This document shows, in pieces, positions 1 to 8,876 of a DNA stretch of 64,000 bases. Source of the stretch: Methanomassiliicoccales archaeon (GTDB lineage Archaea > Thermoplasmatota > Thermoplasmata > Methanomassiliicoccales > JACIVX01); assembly GCA_014361295.1 (NCBI GenBank), contig JACIVX010000001.1, forward strand, positions 1 to 64,000, given 5' to 3'. Made by a program: the position numbers and the translations under genes. Under the pieces are notes generated by a model, which was not told the origin of the DNA, did no database searches, and saw only the letters and a list, made by a program, of their open reading frames with translations. The first letter of the stretch is position 1, and every line of letters begins with the position of its first letter.

Positions 1-23
1 CCCCCCCCCCCCGCCCCCCCCCC
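1..23. other. C homopolymer at window edge
   Basis: Twenty-two of the first 23 bases are C, with one G at position 13. Nothing else in the window resembles it. It most likely marks the end of an assembled contig (low-quality or artefactual homopolymer) rather than a biological element. Confidence 0.6.
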
Positions 24-649
24 AAATCGTTCCTGAAAAAAGAACGAACCAAAAAGGATTCAAAACTCTCACTTATAAGAAGAATAATAAGGCAACATTA
101 ATAAAAAACCAAACTAAGAAACAATATCCGATTTGGACGATTGATTCAATCTTTCTTGACCTCTGGAGTGAGATTGTTCAGTCTCCTCGGAAAAAGCATT
201 CGTTGAGCGAAGATTTTTCTCCAGATACGCAGTCTTCCTCTTATCGATTAAGGTTTTCAACGTCGATCGAAGATGTCCCGAGGACAATTATTAAAATTGC
301 CGACATAGCCTTGTGAAGAATTCGCGTTGAGATCTAACACGGATCATTTTCTCATTTGACTGCTCGTCACTATGTCCAATCGAAATTGTTGTTGATTCTT
401 TATAGGGAATTGAGAGACCCGATTTTCACATGGTCTATTGAAATCATGAGATATCAGAGCGGACGTTATCACAATTCTTGTGTTTGATGTTTAGTAGCCT
501 ACAACCTTATCAAATTCTTATTGTGATCTCACAACTGGATGGTCAGTCAAACGCCCTGTATTCTTATTGAGTGAAGTTCCGATGTTGTTCATCTGGAATC
601 CGCCCTTACAAATATCTAAATCAAATCAAGCTCAATCCCGATCAATTCA
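24..649. other. Gene-free stretch
   Basis: I see no convincing coding frame, RNA gene or repeat in these 626 bases. All frames are interrupted often. It could hold degraded coding sequence, as the neighbouring 0.9-3.0 kb does, but I could not recognise any. Confidence 0.4.
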
Positions 650-856
650 TCATTTCTTACTGTAGCATTCAATGAAGCGCTCCAGCGATCTATCGTACGT
701 CCACTCCACATCCCTAGGGAAGAAACAAGCGGGAAGCTCGCGATTCTTCCAGTGGTACTTAATGCATTCGCAGCAAACCCCTTTTCGAACGCATGGCTCG
801 TAGCTGCACGAGCAGTGCCCCATATTCTCTTGCTGTTTGCAGATTTTTTCTTTCAT
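650..856 (-). CDS. DUF6485-like cysteine-rich small protein
   Basis: A 68-residue protein with nine cysteines in a compact pattern (CSCSYEPC, then VRKGVCCECIKYH, then ELPACFFP) and a C-terminal TYDRSLERFI segment. This matches my memory of the DUF6485 family, small presumably metal-binding proteins of anaerobes with no assigned function. The length is normal for the family. A GGTGAGG ribosome site lies just before the ATG on the minus strand. It stands alone between gene-free sequence and a hemerythrin remnant. Zinc or Fe-S binding is inferred from the cysteines only. Confidence 0.8.
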   Translation of the reverse strand: MKEKICKQQENMGHCSCSYEPCVRKGVCCECIKYHWKNRELPACFFPRDVEWTYDRSLERFIECYSKK

Positions 857-889
857 ATCCTCACCGTATCAACTCTTTTTTTTTGAAAT

Positions 890-1165
890 TCACATCATCA
901 TTTCGCTAGTGATCTTTTCAATCTTTTTATGAGCGCCTAGAAACCCTTGCATCTCTCTGCGAGGTCGGGCAACGATTCCGCATGAGGAAAAACGAATTTC
1001 TCTTTTTTCTGATGATAGGAACGATCAAGATACTGTTTAAGGAATTCCATAATCTCTTCAATTTGATTTGTTTCCTATATTGGATTATTTGATTATTCTA
1101 GATAATTCTCGTCAAAAACATCAACGACCTGCCTGATAACCCTACGTTCGCAGATAGAAGAGTTA
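890..1165 (-). pseudogene. Decayed hemerythrin (HHE) domain protein
   Basis: On the minus strand one frame reads RRVIRQVVDVFDENYLE, two stops, then QIEEIMEFLKQYLDRSYHQ followed by KKEKFVFPHAESLPDLAERC, then a stop; a shift into the next frame gives LGAHKKIEKITSEMM. This order matches the four-helix hemerythrin fold: a first helix with E/H, then H-x3-E followed by FP, then a later helix with His. No intact start or full frame remains, so I call it a pseudogene. Boundaries are approximate. The reading is by eye and needs a profile search. Confidence 0.55.
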
Positions 1166-1591
1166 GAGCAATGTACATCATGATTGACAACATTCGAGGC
1201 GTTATGTAAACTTTATCATCGTGTTGTATTTCTGTTTCATACGACCCTAGATCGTGAATTTGCAAGTCGAAATCCGATGAGATGATGGCGAGAATTTGGT
1301 AATCAAAATTAAAAAATTTTTGATATGCGGTCTGTAATCACTCCAATGAGCGAGCCTTAGATCATTGCCACCATTCACATTCGCTATCGGGTTTCTCCTT
1401 GTGCTATCTATTTCTTTGTTAAACCCAATTGAATTTAGATTCCTACCTTGAAATGAATTCAATATGTTCCTGTTTGTGCTCGATATGTGGGTAAATGTAA
1501 ATCTGAAATCTGATGCTCGGTCCGTTTCCCAAATATGATGCTCAGTTTCTGTTTGGAGGAAGAAAGTTCCGCTGATTTCCGTTTTCCTCGA
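1166..1591. other. Gene-free stretch
   Basis: No supported gene. A 71-codon minus-strand frame at 1247-1462 has no family resemblance and no ribosome site. The base composition is AT-rich like the other spacers. Confidence 0.4.
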
Positions 1592-2098
1592 TCAGAAGCC
1601 AAACCAACCGAGCAACCATCCAAGTGCGCATACCCATACGACGATCGCTGCGATCCAGGTTATAATCAAAGTGAGCTTCATGAATTGTGTTTTTTGAATT
1701 CCCATGACGACCCAGAACATAAACCATGCCAGTCCCCATAGCACCCAGTTAATGCCAAGTATGTACAATCCCGCATCCCAAACGTAGTACGCAAACGGTA
1801 TTACGTTGACAGCGACGAACAGACAATACCATCCAAGTGCTCTATTATCTGTTGCGCCCGTGTACCAGCTATACCCAAGGATCCAATATGTGAATGCAAA
1901 AAGCAGCACTTGCGCCATGGCCAACGGACTATTGAGAACCAACCAGTTGTAAAAACCTACTGCCGTGGCTAGAAAGGCGACCAGGAAGATGAAGATCGAT
2001 GCGCCCTTCTGATCAGCGTACCCCATCAAAACAAGCAAAGCCACAACGAGCACCCCACCAATGTATAAGGCGGGAAGACCTAGTAATAGCTCTCCCAT
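1592..2098 (-). CDS. AmiS/UreI family transporter (amide/urea channel-like)
   Basis: A 168-residue protein that is almost all membrane: about six hydrophobic helices with short loops. The signature stretch ALGWYCLFVAVNVIPFAYY and the following GINWVLWGLAWFMFW are typical of AmiS/UreI proteins, which form proton-gated urea or short-chain amide channels in the cytoplasmic membrane. Length is normal (about 170-200). An unusually strong ribosome site, GGAGGTGAT, sits 4 bases before the ATG. No amidase or urease gene is nearby, so the substrate is not indicated. The leader upstream can form alternative hairpins (separate entry). A second Trp-rich membrane protein at 42688-43392 may play a related role. 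Confidence 0.85.
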   Translation of the reverse strand: MGELLLGLPALYIGGVLVVALLVLMGYADQKGASIFIFLVAFLATAVGFYNWLVLNSPLAMAQVLLFAFTYWILGYSWYTGATDNRALGWYCLFVAVNVIPFAYYVWDAGLYILGINWVLWGLAWFMFWVVMGIQKTQFMKLTLIITWIAAIVVWVCALGWLLGWFGF

Positions 2099-2100
2099 CA

Positions 2101-2142
2101 GATCACCTCCTCTCCGTTTAAAAGGAGATATTCTCCTCCTGA
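2101..2142 (-). promoter_or_regulatory. Structured leader of the AmiS-type gene
   Basis: On the minus strand the 45 bases before the ATG read AGGAGGAGA, ATA, TCTCCT, TTTAAAC, GGAGA, GGAGGTGAT. The central TCTCCT can pair perfectly with the upstream AGGAGA (loop ATA), or instead with the downstream GGAGA/AGGAGG that forms the ribosome site. The two pairings exclude each other, as in a translational on/off switch. A TATA-like TTTATTAAC lies about 25-30 bp further upstream (near 2167-2175). The helices are short (5-6 bp); function is inference. Confidence 0.4.
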
Positions 2143-2256
2143 GCGCATGATGCTTAAGCGCCGATGTTAATAAACATGCGCTTCAAATAATCCGCTAGGA
2201 AGCGGATTTTTTGAAGAAATTGATCGACGATGAATTTGAACGGTAATATCTTTTAA

Positions 2257-2960
2257 TCACCTCATTATGGCTCTTCCCATTAGTGTACCTAGCAAAGCGC
2301 CGCCCGCCACAGCTGCACCAGCAACTGTAATCGTTATCGTATCGTCCGCAGCTTTTGGCGTCGGTTGAATCGTTTCTCTCCATTGACTTTTTCCAGCCTT
2401 GTTTATTGCAGTTATTGCATACGGATAGTCAATGCCGTTCGTCAAACCTGAATCTGTTACCGTTCGGACATTTGCTCTGACGGTAAGGCAGATGCCATAG
2501 TTGCGCCATCAACCCCTCGATAGATTCTGTAAGCCATGATATCAGAACCACCATCAGCAGAGGGAGCAGACCATTTAAATCTGATAAATTGATCTCCCGA
2601 TTCGACTTAGAAGTTAGTTGGCTGAGATGGGGGGATTGATTGTTTGCGATAGTAGCTTAATCTTGACACATAGAACAAAACTGATTATCGGTCTGTCTCC
2701 CATGCATATTTGTCAACATAGGTGAAATGTAACGTATTGTCTTTTCCGATTGTCATTGAGTGATGACAATGGAATGGCTGGGTATAGGGTATTGAAGGTT
2801 CAGTCATCTGTTAGCCCTGGGCGACGAACGACGTCGCCGTCAATTGCAACGAAATTACGGGGAGAACAAAGGGGCAAAGTGAAACAGATCAGGATCGAGA
2901 TAAGCAATACTCTCGATAATCGTCCGCCTTCCAATACCTCATTCTCTTCCCTCTTTTCAT
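2257..2960 (-). pseudogene. Decayed secreted fibronectin type III surface protein
   Basis: The minus strand carries the parts of a surface protein in the right order but in different frames. Near 2950-2840 there is a signal-peptide-like segment (LSRVLLISILICFTL). Around 2640-2480 an Fn3-like strand pattern occurs (PSQPTNF, stop, VESGDQFIRFKWSAPSADGG, then MAYRIYRG). After a frame change comes GLTNGIDYPYAITAINKAG, and then a C-terminal anchor helix (TVAGAAVAGGALLGTLMGR) ending at 2257. Fn3 domains show the same succession W-S-A-P, Y-x-I-Y-R, L-T-N-G-x-x-Y. Stops and frameshifts make it non-functional as read. Confidence 0.65.
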
Positions 2961-3414
2961 AATCCGATTTCTTCATCAATTCTCCTTCTAGCTACCGCAT
3001 GAGATTCAATATTCAAGACTGGTGGCTACACCCCCCAGCAACAATATGTTCGGATGCGGTCGCAGGTATGAGTCCGTATCCAGAAGTTAGGATTTTTTGG
3101 GATCAATTGAAATTTACAACTTTAGTGATAAAAGAATATTTCGCATAATCTTGGCTCAGAGTAAAGGAATTCATTAGAGTTGACATTAATAAACGATGCT
3201 ATCGAGAGTCAATAATTCACTTCACTTTCCATCTTCATGGACGCTATTGGGAATCACTAGATGCAAGTATTGATTATAGAACTTTTTGTAAATTTCCTCA
3301 TGATTATGGTTTGGCATCCGCAATAGATTCAAATGAAATGAAGTCTTCTTGATTGCCAAGAACCATATTTGAGCTGATTGATGCGCAATAATCAAATCAT
3401 CAGGAGGGTCAGAT
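2961..3414. other. Spacer upstream of RNA kinase gene
   Basis: No gene recognised. It separates the dead surface-protein gene from the Clp1-like gene and presumably contains the promoter of the latter. The ribosome site AGGAGGGT lies at its right end, about 6 bases before the ATG. Confidence 0.4.
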
Positions 3415-4470
3415 ATGATCGAATTGGAATTGTATCCCGATAGCACCCTCTTAGTAGATGGCCCAGCATCGGTCCGAGTGGAAAGCGGTATTCTTGAAGT
3501 ATTTGGAGCTGAAAGAAAGGCCCAATCGCTGACGATTGTGAAAGAGGACAAAAGGCTCCCTTTCTATGCAATTATTCCAACCAAAATCGAAATGAAACTT
3601 GGCGCCAATTCAGCTTACGAGATTAAAAAAGGAAATACTATCCCTCAATCTTGGATCGAATGTGCAAACACAATTATCAAAAAAACCCCTCGTTGCGTAG
3701 TCATCATTGGTGGTGTTGACTCAGGAAAATCGAGTTTGGGACTTTATCTTATAAATCGGTGCATTAAAGATGGTCTTGGTCCCGTAGGTTTCATAGATAC
3801 CGACTTGGGGCAATCAGAAATAGGTCCTCCTGGCACAATTGGTTTTCTTCTTTTAAGGGAACAGACAACAGATTTCCAATCGATGAATCCTGATTGGACA
3901 ATGTTCGTAGGGGTTACATCCCCTTACTCTGTTCAGAAAAAAGTGCTTTCGATGGCGGGAAAATTGTTAGCAAAGGCGGAAGAGAAAAGGGCCAGGATCA
4001 TTATCGTGAACACTGATGGATGGGTGGGAAATGATGCGGCACTGAATTTCAAAAAATCGATGGTGGGACTACTCCCATCACCGTTTGTTGTTGCTATAGC
4101 ACAAGATAACGAACTCAATCCCTTACTCCAAAGCTTTAGTAATGAAGTGATTGTTGTCCAACCACCTTCAGATGTTAAGCCTCGGAGTCCAGAAACGAGA
4201 AAGCGGCTAAGGGAGCTCGCTTTTGCAAGATATCTGAAAAGAGGACGAGTAAAGGTATTTCGTAACGATGTAGTGAAGTTTGAAAATGATTGGCAAAAAG
4301 GGATGAATCGAATAGTCGGGCTCCTTGGAAATGATGGGGAATTACTCGGTATCGGTGTCGTTGTTGGAATCGACGTTAAAAATGGAATTTTGAAAGTATT
4401 CACGCCAGTTGATGAAAAAATTGCGAGAATTGTCATTGGTGGAATTAAATTGGAAAGGATTGGAAGGTAG
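3415..4470 (+). CDS. Clp1/Grc3-type polynucleotide 5'-hydroxyl kinase
   Basis: 351 residues. Proteins of this family phosphorylate the 5'-OH end of RNA or DNA with ATP and act in tRNA or rRNA maturation and RNA repair. Layout: an N-terminal beta-rich region (about 1-90), a P-loop domain with Walker A GGVDSGKSS near residue 100 and the family motif FIDTDLGQSEIGPPG near 125, and a C-terminal beta domain (about 270-351). Archaeal members are usually 350-400 residues, so this one is complete. The start is set by AGGAGGGT before the ATG. It is monocistronic. Exact RNA substrate is not evident from sequence. Confidence 0.85.
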   Translation: MIELELYPDSTLLVDGPASVRVESGILEVFGAERKAQSLTIVKEDKRLPFYAIIPTKIEMKLGANSAYEIKKGNTIPQSWIECANTIIKKTPRCVVIIGGVDSGKSSLGLYLINRCIKDGLGPVGFIDTDLGQSEIGPPGTIGFLLLREQTTDFQSMNPDWTMFVGVTSPYSVQKKVLSMAGKLLAKAEEKRARIIIVNTDGWVGNDAALNFKKSMVGLLPSPFVVAIAQDNELNPLLQSFSNEVIVVQPPSDVKPRSPETRKRLRELAFARYLKRGRVKVFRNDVVKFENDWQKGMNRIVGLLGNDGELLGIGVVVGIDVKNGILKVFTPVDEKIARIVIGGIKLERIGR

Positions 4471-5233
4471 ATAATGGATGGAGAGAAATTGACTTCGATC
4501 TCGTGATTTTGTAATATTATTATCGAGGTAGGAAGGAACTGCGCTACCTGTTGAGAATCCGGTGGAGTTAATTGGGGTTAAATATTAGAGTTATTATCAA
4601 AAGATTCCGAAAGCACCTTTCTTCAATTGTCATATTGAAATGATTCTTCATTATTGCAATCAACCTCAATCGCTTTTTCTATAGTTTTTGGTTTTTCAAT
4701 TTGCCATTCTCGATGGAATTTTAAGAAAACCTAAATGTCGATCGATACTTTATCGCTCTCCAGGTTTACCATTAGCTTCAAATCCAATTCTTTTTGGGCA
4801 AAACAATGATTTTTTTGAGAGAAAATTTCGTGAACATGATTAGGTCGTCTTCAGTTTCAAGTTTTAAAAGGAAAAATGACCTAGAAAACAAGAGATGTCT
4901 TTTAGCTATCTCTAGAACGATTCATCAAGTTGAGCAACGATAAGTGGCATCTTCAGCTAAGCATATCTCTTCTAAAACAAAAAAAACAAAATCGCAGAAC
5001 ATCCGGAGGAACATACAAACGATCCCGTTCTAGGACAAAATATGAAATTCCAACAATTTGAACCAAAAATCCCAGACGTAATTCTTCAAATATTCTGAAT
5101 TAAAACTTACGGCTAAAACTTACGGCTGGGGTAAAAAAATCTCGGAACTCTTTCAAGGCGCATATACATTGAGTATTGATCTCAAAATGAGGAAGGGAAT
5201 CTTTGAAGAAACCCTACCTATCCAATATCGTAA
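4471..5233. other. Gene-free AT-rich spacer
   Basis: No coding frame or RNA gene recognised in 763 bases. The only local structure is a tandem pair of the 13-mer AAAACTTACGGCT at about 5102-5127. The spacer ends at the tRNA gene. Confidence 0.45.
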
Positions 5234-5310
5234 TGGTGGGGCTGTCCGGATTTGAACCGGAATCTATAGCTCCCGAAGCTACAAGGATAGCCAAGTTACC
5301 CCACAGCCCC
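5234..5310 (-). tRNA. tRNA-Pro (anticodon CGG), CCA encoded
   Basis: The minus strand folds as a standard cloverleaf. The acceptor stem is GGGGCTG with CAGCCCC. The D arm has a GG pair in its loop, and the anticodon stem GTAGC/GCTAT closes the loop TTCGGGA, giving anticodon CGG. The T arm is TCCGG/CCGGA with loop TTCAAAT. Discriminator A is followed directly by CCA in the DNA (5234-5236). A TATA-like AATATTTATT lies about 30-40 bp upstream of the 5' end (near 5340-5349 on the plus strand). No intron is seen. Confidence 0.93.
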
Positions 5311-5533
5311 GTGAGAAACGGGTCAGAATATGCAACTCGAATAAATATTATTCCTTTTTTTTGTACTTGATAGAATGGAGCTTGAGATCTCATTTAATGA
5401 TTTTTGGGAATTTGATCTCGGTTTTTATTTTTTTCCTGATATCTGTAATAATGGATCCTAACGGGCCAAATTCATAATCTGTCGTATACATAGTTCGACA
5501 AATATTAAATAATGCATTGCCTTACCACCATTC

Positions 5534-6217
5534 ATGAAGGAGCAGTTGAGGGAAAAGATCGCTGGGGACATCACGCTTTCATCGGATGTTGGCAAGACGA
5601 TCAGGAAATGGCGGGAGGAGTTCAACATCTCCCAGCAGACCCTTGCCAAACATCTTGGAATCTCCCCATCGGTTATCAGTGATTATGAATCAGGAAGGAG
5701 GAAGTCTCCTGGCATCGTCATCATCAGAAAGATCGTCGACGGACTTATCGAAATTGACGAAAAAACTGGTGGTAAGACGATCAAAAAATACACCTTAGGC
5801 GAGAAGACCGACTGTATTATCAGCATGAAGGAATTTGAGACAAGCATGCCAGTCGAGAACTTTATCAGAGTCATCGATGGAGAAAACTTGACAAAGGGTC
5901 TCCCCCTAGTCAGAGACATTCATGGCTATACCGTCATCGATTCGATGAAGGCGATCGTGTCCCTCAGCTCATTCGACTACCTCAAGATTTATGGATGGAG
6001 CAGCGAGAGGGCGCTGATTTTTACTGGTGTCAAATACGGAAGGTCTCCGATGATCGCTGTCAGGGCTCACCCTCTGAAGCCAGCGATGGTCTGTTATCAC
6101 AAACCCGAGCATGTCGATGAGCTCGCGATCAGACTTGCAGCTCTCGAAGGTATTCCACTTGTTCGAACAGATTTGCCAATGCAGGTTCTTGTCGACAGGC
6201 TCGAACGTCTCAGTTAA
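5534..6217 (+). CDS. XRE-family HTH transcriptional regulator
   Basis: 227 residues. Residues about 20-75 form a Cro/C1-type helix-turn-helix ([20 protein letters not shown], then ESGRR). The remaining 150 residues are an archaeal C-terminal domain of unknown ligand. The gene lies 19 bp before the HMG-CoA synthase start on the same strand, so it is probably co-transcribed with the mevalonate operon and may control it; this is inference. The AT-rich box AAATATTAAA about 25-35 bp before the ATG suggests a leaderless transcript. Confidence 0.8.
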   Translation: MKEQLREKIAGDITLSSDVGKTIRKWREEFNISQQTLAKHLGISPSVISDYESGRRKSPGIVIIRKIVDGLIEIDEKTGGKTIKKYTLGEKTDCIISMKEFETSMPVENFIRVIDGENLTKGLPLVRDIHGYTVIDSMKAIVSLSSFDYLKIYGWSSERALIFTGVKYGRSPMIAVRAHPLKPAMVCYHKPEHVDELAIRLAALEGIPLVRTDLPMQVLVDRLERLS

Positions 6218-6236
6218 GTTTGAGGTGGTGTTTGAA

Positions 6237-7295
6237 ATGGATGTTGGCATTGTTAGCTATGGGGCATATATCCCTAGGTATAGGATAACACCCCAGGAGA
6301 TCGGTAGGGTCTGGGGTGTTGATGGCGAAATGATGAGCCGCAATCTCCTCATCTTCAGCAAGTCGGTTCCTGGACCTGACGAGGATACGATTACGATTGC
6401 GGTCGAAGCGGCGAGGAATATGATGAGGCGAGTTTCGATTAATCCAAAAGAGATCGGTGCGATTTTTGTTGGTTCAGAATCGCATCCCTATGCTGTTAAG
6501 CCAACGGGGACGGTTGTGGCGGAAGCGATCGAGGCCTCGCCTGGACTGACTGCGGCGGACTATGAGTTCGCATGCAAAGCGGGAACTGCTGCAATACAGA
6601 CGTGCATGGGAATGGTTGGAGCTGGTATGATCAAATATGGTGTCGCCATAGGGGTAGACACATCACAAGGTGCACCGGGTGACGCGCTCGAATACGCTGC
6701 GTCTGCTGGCGGTGCGGCTTTCCTCATTGGCGCCAAGAAAATCATCGCGAAGATCAACCGAACCTATTCCTACACGACCGATACGCCTGATTTCTGGAGG
6801 CGAGAAGGACAGCCTTATCCCAGCCACGGTGGTCGATTTACCGGTGAACCGGCGTATTTCAAGCACATCATCAGTTGTGGTAAGGAACTCATGAATCTCA
6901 TGGGCTCCAAACCTGAAGACTATGACTATGCAGTCTTCCATCAGCCGAATGGAAAATTCCCAGTGAGGGTTGCGAAACAGCTCGGGTTCACGGAGGATCA
7001 AATTGAAACGGGACTGCTGACGCCATTCATCGGAAACACATACAGCGGCTCGGTACCACTCGGTATTGCTGCGATTCTTGATGTGGCGAAACCGCATGAA
7101 CGGATCTTCGCGGTCGCGTATGGATCCGGTGCCGGCAGTGACGCTTTTGATATCACCGTCACGCCGGAAATCCAGCGGTTCCGCAGGGACGCGGCACCGA
7201 CGGTCAGGCAGCTCGTCGAGAACAAGAAGTTCATTGACTATGCGACATACGCAAAATTCAAAGGCAAAATTCGTTTGGCTGGAGGGATGACATGA
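6237..7295 (+). CDS. Hydroxymethylglutaryl-CoA synthase
   Basis: 352 residues. It condenses acetyl-CoA with acetoacetyl-CoA to HMG-CoA, the second step of the mevalonate route to isoprenoid lipids. The archaeal-type sequence starts [17 protein letters not shown]. The nucleophilic Cys lies in [13 protein letters not shown] (about residue 114) and the catalytic His in FHQPNGKFP. The start at 6237 is chosen because the family begins here and GAGGTGGT precedes it; the frame is open further upstream but overlaps the regulator gene. It overlaps the thiolase by 4 bases (ATGA), consistent with translational coupling. In archaea this enzyme is known to form a complex with the next two gene products. 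Confidence 0.93.
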   Translation: MDVGIVSYGAYIPRYRITPQEIGRVWGVDGEMMSRNLLIFSKSVPGPDEDTITIAVEAARNMMRRVSINPKEIGAIFVGSESHPYAVKPTGTVVAEAIEASPGLTAADYEFACKAGTAAIQTCMGMVGAGMIKYGVAIGVDTSQGAPGDALEYAASAGGAAFLIGAKKIIAKINRTYSYTTDTPDFWRREGQPYPSHGGRFTGEPAYFKHIISCGKELMNLMGSKPEDYDYAVFHQPNGKFPVRVAKQLGFTEDQIETGLLTPFIGNTYSGSVPLGIAAILDVAKPHERIFAVAYGSGAGSDAFDITVTPEIQRFRRDAAPTVRQLVENKKFIDYATYAKFKGKIRLAGGMT

Positions 7296-8458
7296 GGGAA
7301 GTTGCGATTATTGGGATCGGTGATACTAAGTTTGGGGAACTCTGGGATCTATCATTCAGGGAGATAGGAATCCAGGCTGGACTTGCAGCGGTTTATGATG
7401 CGAATCTGTCGGGTGATGAGATTGATGCGATTTATGTTGGCAACATGTCCGCTGGTCGTTATATTGAGCAGGAGCACGTTGGTGCGTTAATCGCGGATTA
7501 TGCTGGTATGACACGTAATCATATTCCCACGACAAGGGTCGAAGCGGCGGGCGCATCTGGTGGGCTCGCCCTTCGACAGGGATACCTTGCAATTGCATCG
7601 GGTCTTCACGATATCGTGGTGGTCGGTGGTGCGGAGAAAATGACGGACGTCGGGGATCTCAAAGCGATCGACATCCAGTCATCAGCAGCCGACCAGCAGT
7701 GGGAGTGCGCATTCGGAGCGACCTTTGCCTCACTCCATGCGATGATTGCGCGGCGGCACATGCATGAATATGGGACAACGCGGGAACAAATTGCGCACGT
7801 CGCTGTCAAGAATCATAAACATGGTTCACTAAATCCTAAGGCGCAGTTCCAGAAGGAAATCTCTCTTGATACTGTCCTAAGAGCGCCGCCAGTTGCCGAG
7901 CCACTCGGTCTCTTTGATTGTGCGCCGATTTCCGATGGCGGTGCGGCCGTCGTCCTCTGCGCGATGGAGAAGGCGAGAAAGTACACGGATACTCCAATCA
8001 GAATCATGGCATCAGCGCAGGCTTCGGATACATTGGCTTTGCATCACAGATCGGACATCTGCAGTTTCGAAGCAACGAGGATTGCTGCTGAGAGGGCATT
8101 CAAGCAAGCGGGCATCGAACCTAAGGACGTTGATCTCGCGGAAGTTCATGATAATTATACAATCAGCGAAATACTGGCGATCGAAGACCTGGGATTTTTC
8201 AAAAAAGGTGAAGGAGGGAAAGCGACGATAGAGGGTGAGACGGCAATCGGCGGAAAGATTGCAATCAACACCTCTGGTGGGTTAAAGGCAAGAGGTGACC
8301 CTATTGGAGCGACTGGTGTTGCCCAGGTTGTTGAGATCGTTGCGCAGCTGAGAGGGGAAGCTGGGAAACGGCAAGTCAGTGGCGCGGAAATCGGATTAGC
8401 GCACAATGTTGGTGGGACTGGTGCAACGGTGATCGTGCATATCTTAGGGGTGGTGTGA
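7292..8458 (+). CDS. Archaeal acetoacetyl-CoA thiolase-like protein, catalytic residues substituted
   Basis: 388 residues, thiolase fold of the archaeal/SCP-x type. It sits between HMG-CoA synthase and the DUF35 protein, the arrangement known for the archaeal thiolase/HMG-CoA synthase complex that makes acetoacetyl-CoA and passes it on. Family landmarks are visible: [10 protein letters not shown] (the HD motif) and [15 protein letters not shown] near the end. Two expected catalytic residues are absent. The nucleophile motif normally reads A-C-A-S-G but here is EAAGASGG (Gly from GGC at about codon 87), and the usual GHPxGA is [10 protein letters not shown] (Asp). Either it is inactive and serves as a scaffold, or catalysis differs, or the bases are wrong. 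The family assignment is secure; activity is in doubt. Confidence 0.85.
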   Translation: MREVAIIGIGDTKFGELWDLSFREIGIQAGLAAVYDANLSGDEIDAIYVGNMSAGRYIEQEHVGALIADYAGMTRNHIPTTRVEAAGASGGLALRQGYLAIASGLHDIVVVGGAEKMTDVGDLKAIDIQSSAADQQWECAFGATFASLHAMIARRHMHEYGTTREQIAHVAVKNHKHGSLNPKAQFQKEISLDTVLRAPPVAEPLGLFDCAPISDGGAAVVLCAMEKARKYTDTPIRIMASAQASDTLALHHRSDICSFEATRIAAERAFKQAGIEPKDVDLAEVHDNYTISEILAIEDLGFFKKGEGGKATIEGETAIGGKIAINTSGGLKARGDPIGATGVAQVVEIVAQLRGEAGKRQVSGAEIGLAHNVGGTGATVIVHILGVV

Positions 8459-8459
8459 G

Positions 8460-8864
8460 TTGTCGACAGCTCGTTTCTGGCGTGAGAATCCAAGCCGATA
8501 CAATATGACGGCGGTTCGATGTGGTGTCTGCAAGAGAATACTGTTCCCTCCGAGATCGATCTGCCCCGCTTGTCGCAGGAAGAGTGTCGGCAAGCTGGAA
8601 GAGATGAAGTTACGCGGTGAAGGGGAGATCTATTCTTTCTCGATCGTTCACGAGGCGCCTTCACAGCTCGACAAAATGAAGCCCTATGTCATCGCGATCG
8701 TACAGATGGATGAAGGTGTAAGAGTCACTGGCCAGATTATCGACTGCGAACCATCGGACGTGAAAATTGGGATGCGGGTGCGAAGCACCCTCAGGAAACT
8801 CGGAGAAGACGGCGAGGCGGGTGTCATCCACTACGGCTACAAGTTCATACCTGTGAAATCGTAA
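8460..8864 (+). CDS. DUF35 zinc-ribbon/OB-fold protein of the HMG-CoA synthase-thiolase complex
   Basis: 134 residues. An N-terminal rubredoxin-like zinc ribbon (CGVCKRILFPP then ICPAC, about residues 22-40) is followed by an OB-fold (about 55-130). In archaea this protein bridges thiolase and HMG-CoA synthase and helps form a shared CoA-binding channel. The start is TTG, one base after the thiolase stop and behind the ribosome site GGGGTGG; no ATG start fits as well, since the next Met lies just before the zinc ribbon. Last gene of the mevalonate-entry operon. Confidence 0.9.
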   Translation: MSTARFWRENPSRYNMTAVRCGVCKRILFPPRSICPACRRKSVGKLEEMKLRGEGEIYSFSIVHEAPSQLDKMKPYVIAIVQMDEGVRVTGQIIDCEPSDVKIGMRVRSTLRKLGEDGEAGVIHYGYKFIPVKS

Positions 8865-8876
8865 CTACGCAAATGG

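Noticed and set aside
1247-1462. 71-codon minus-strand frame in the spacer before the AmiS-type gene
   Set aside because: No recognisable motif or ribosome site; base composition is that of the spacer.
3933-4436. 167-codon frame antisense to the Clp1-like gene
   Set aside because: Ser/Thr/Pro-rich shadow of a clearly assigned gene.
5102-5127. Tandem 13-mer AAAACTTACGGCT as a regulatory repeat
   Set aside because: Only two copies in a gene-free AT-rich spacer, not near a promoter; probably a slippage duplication.
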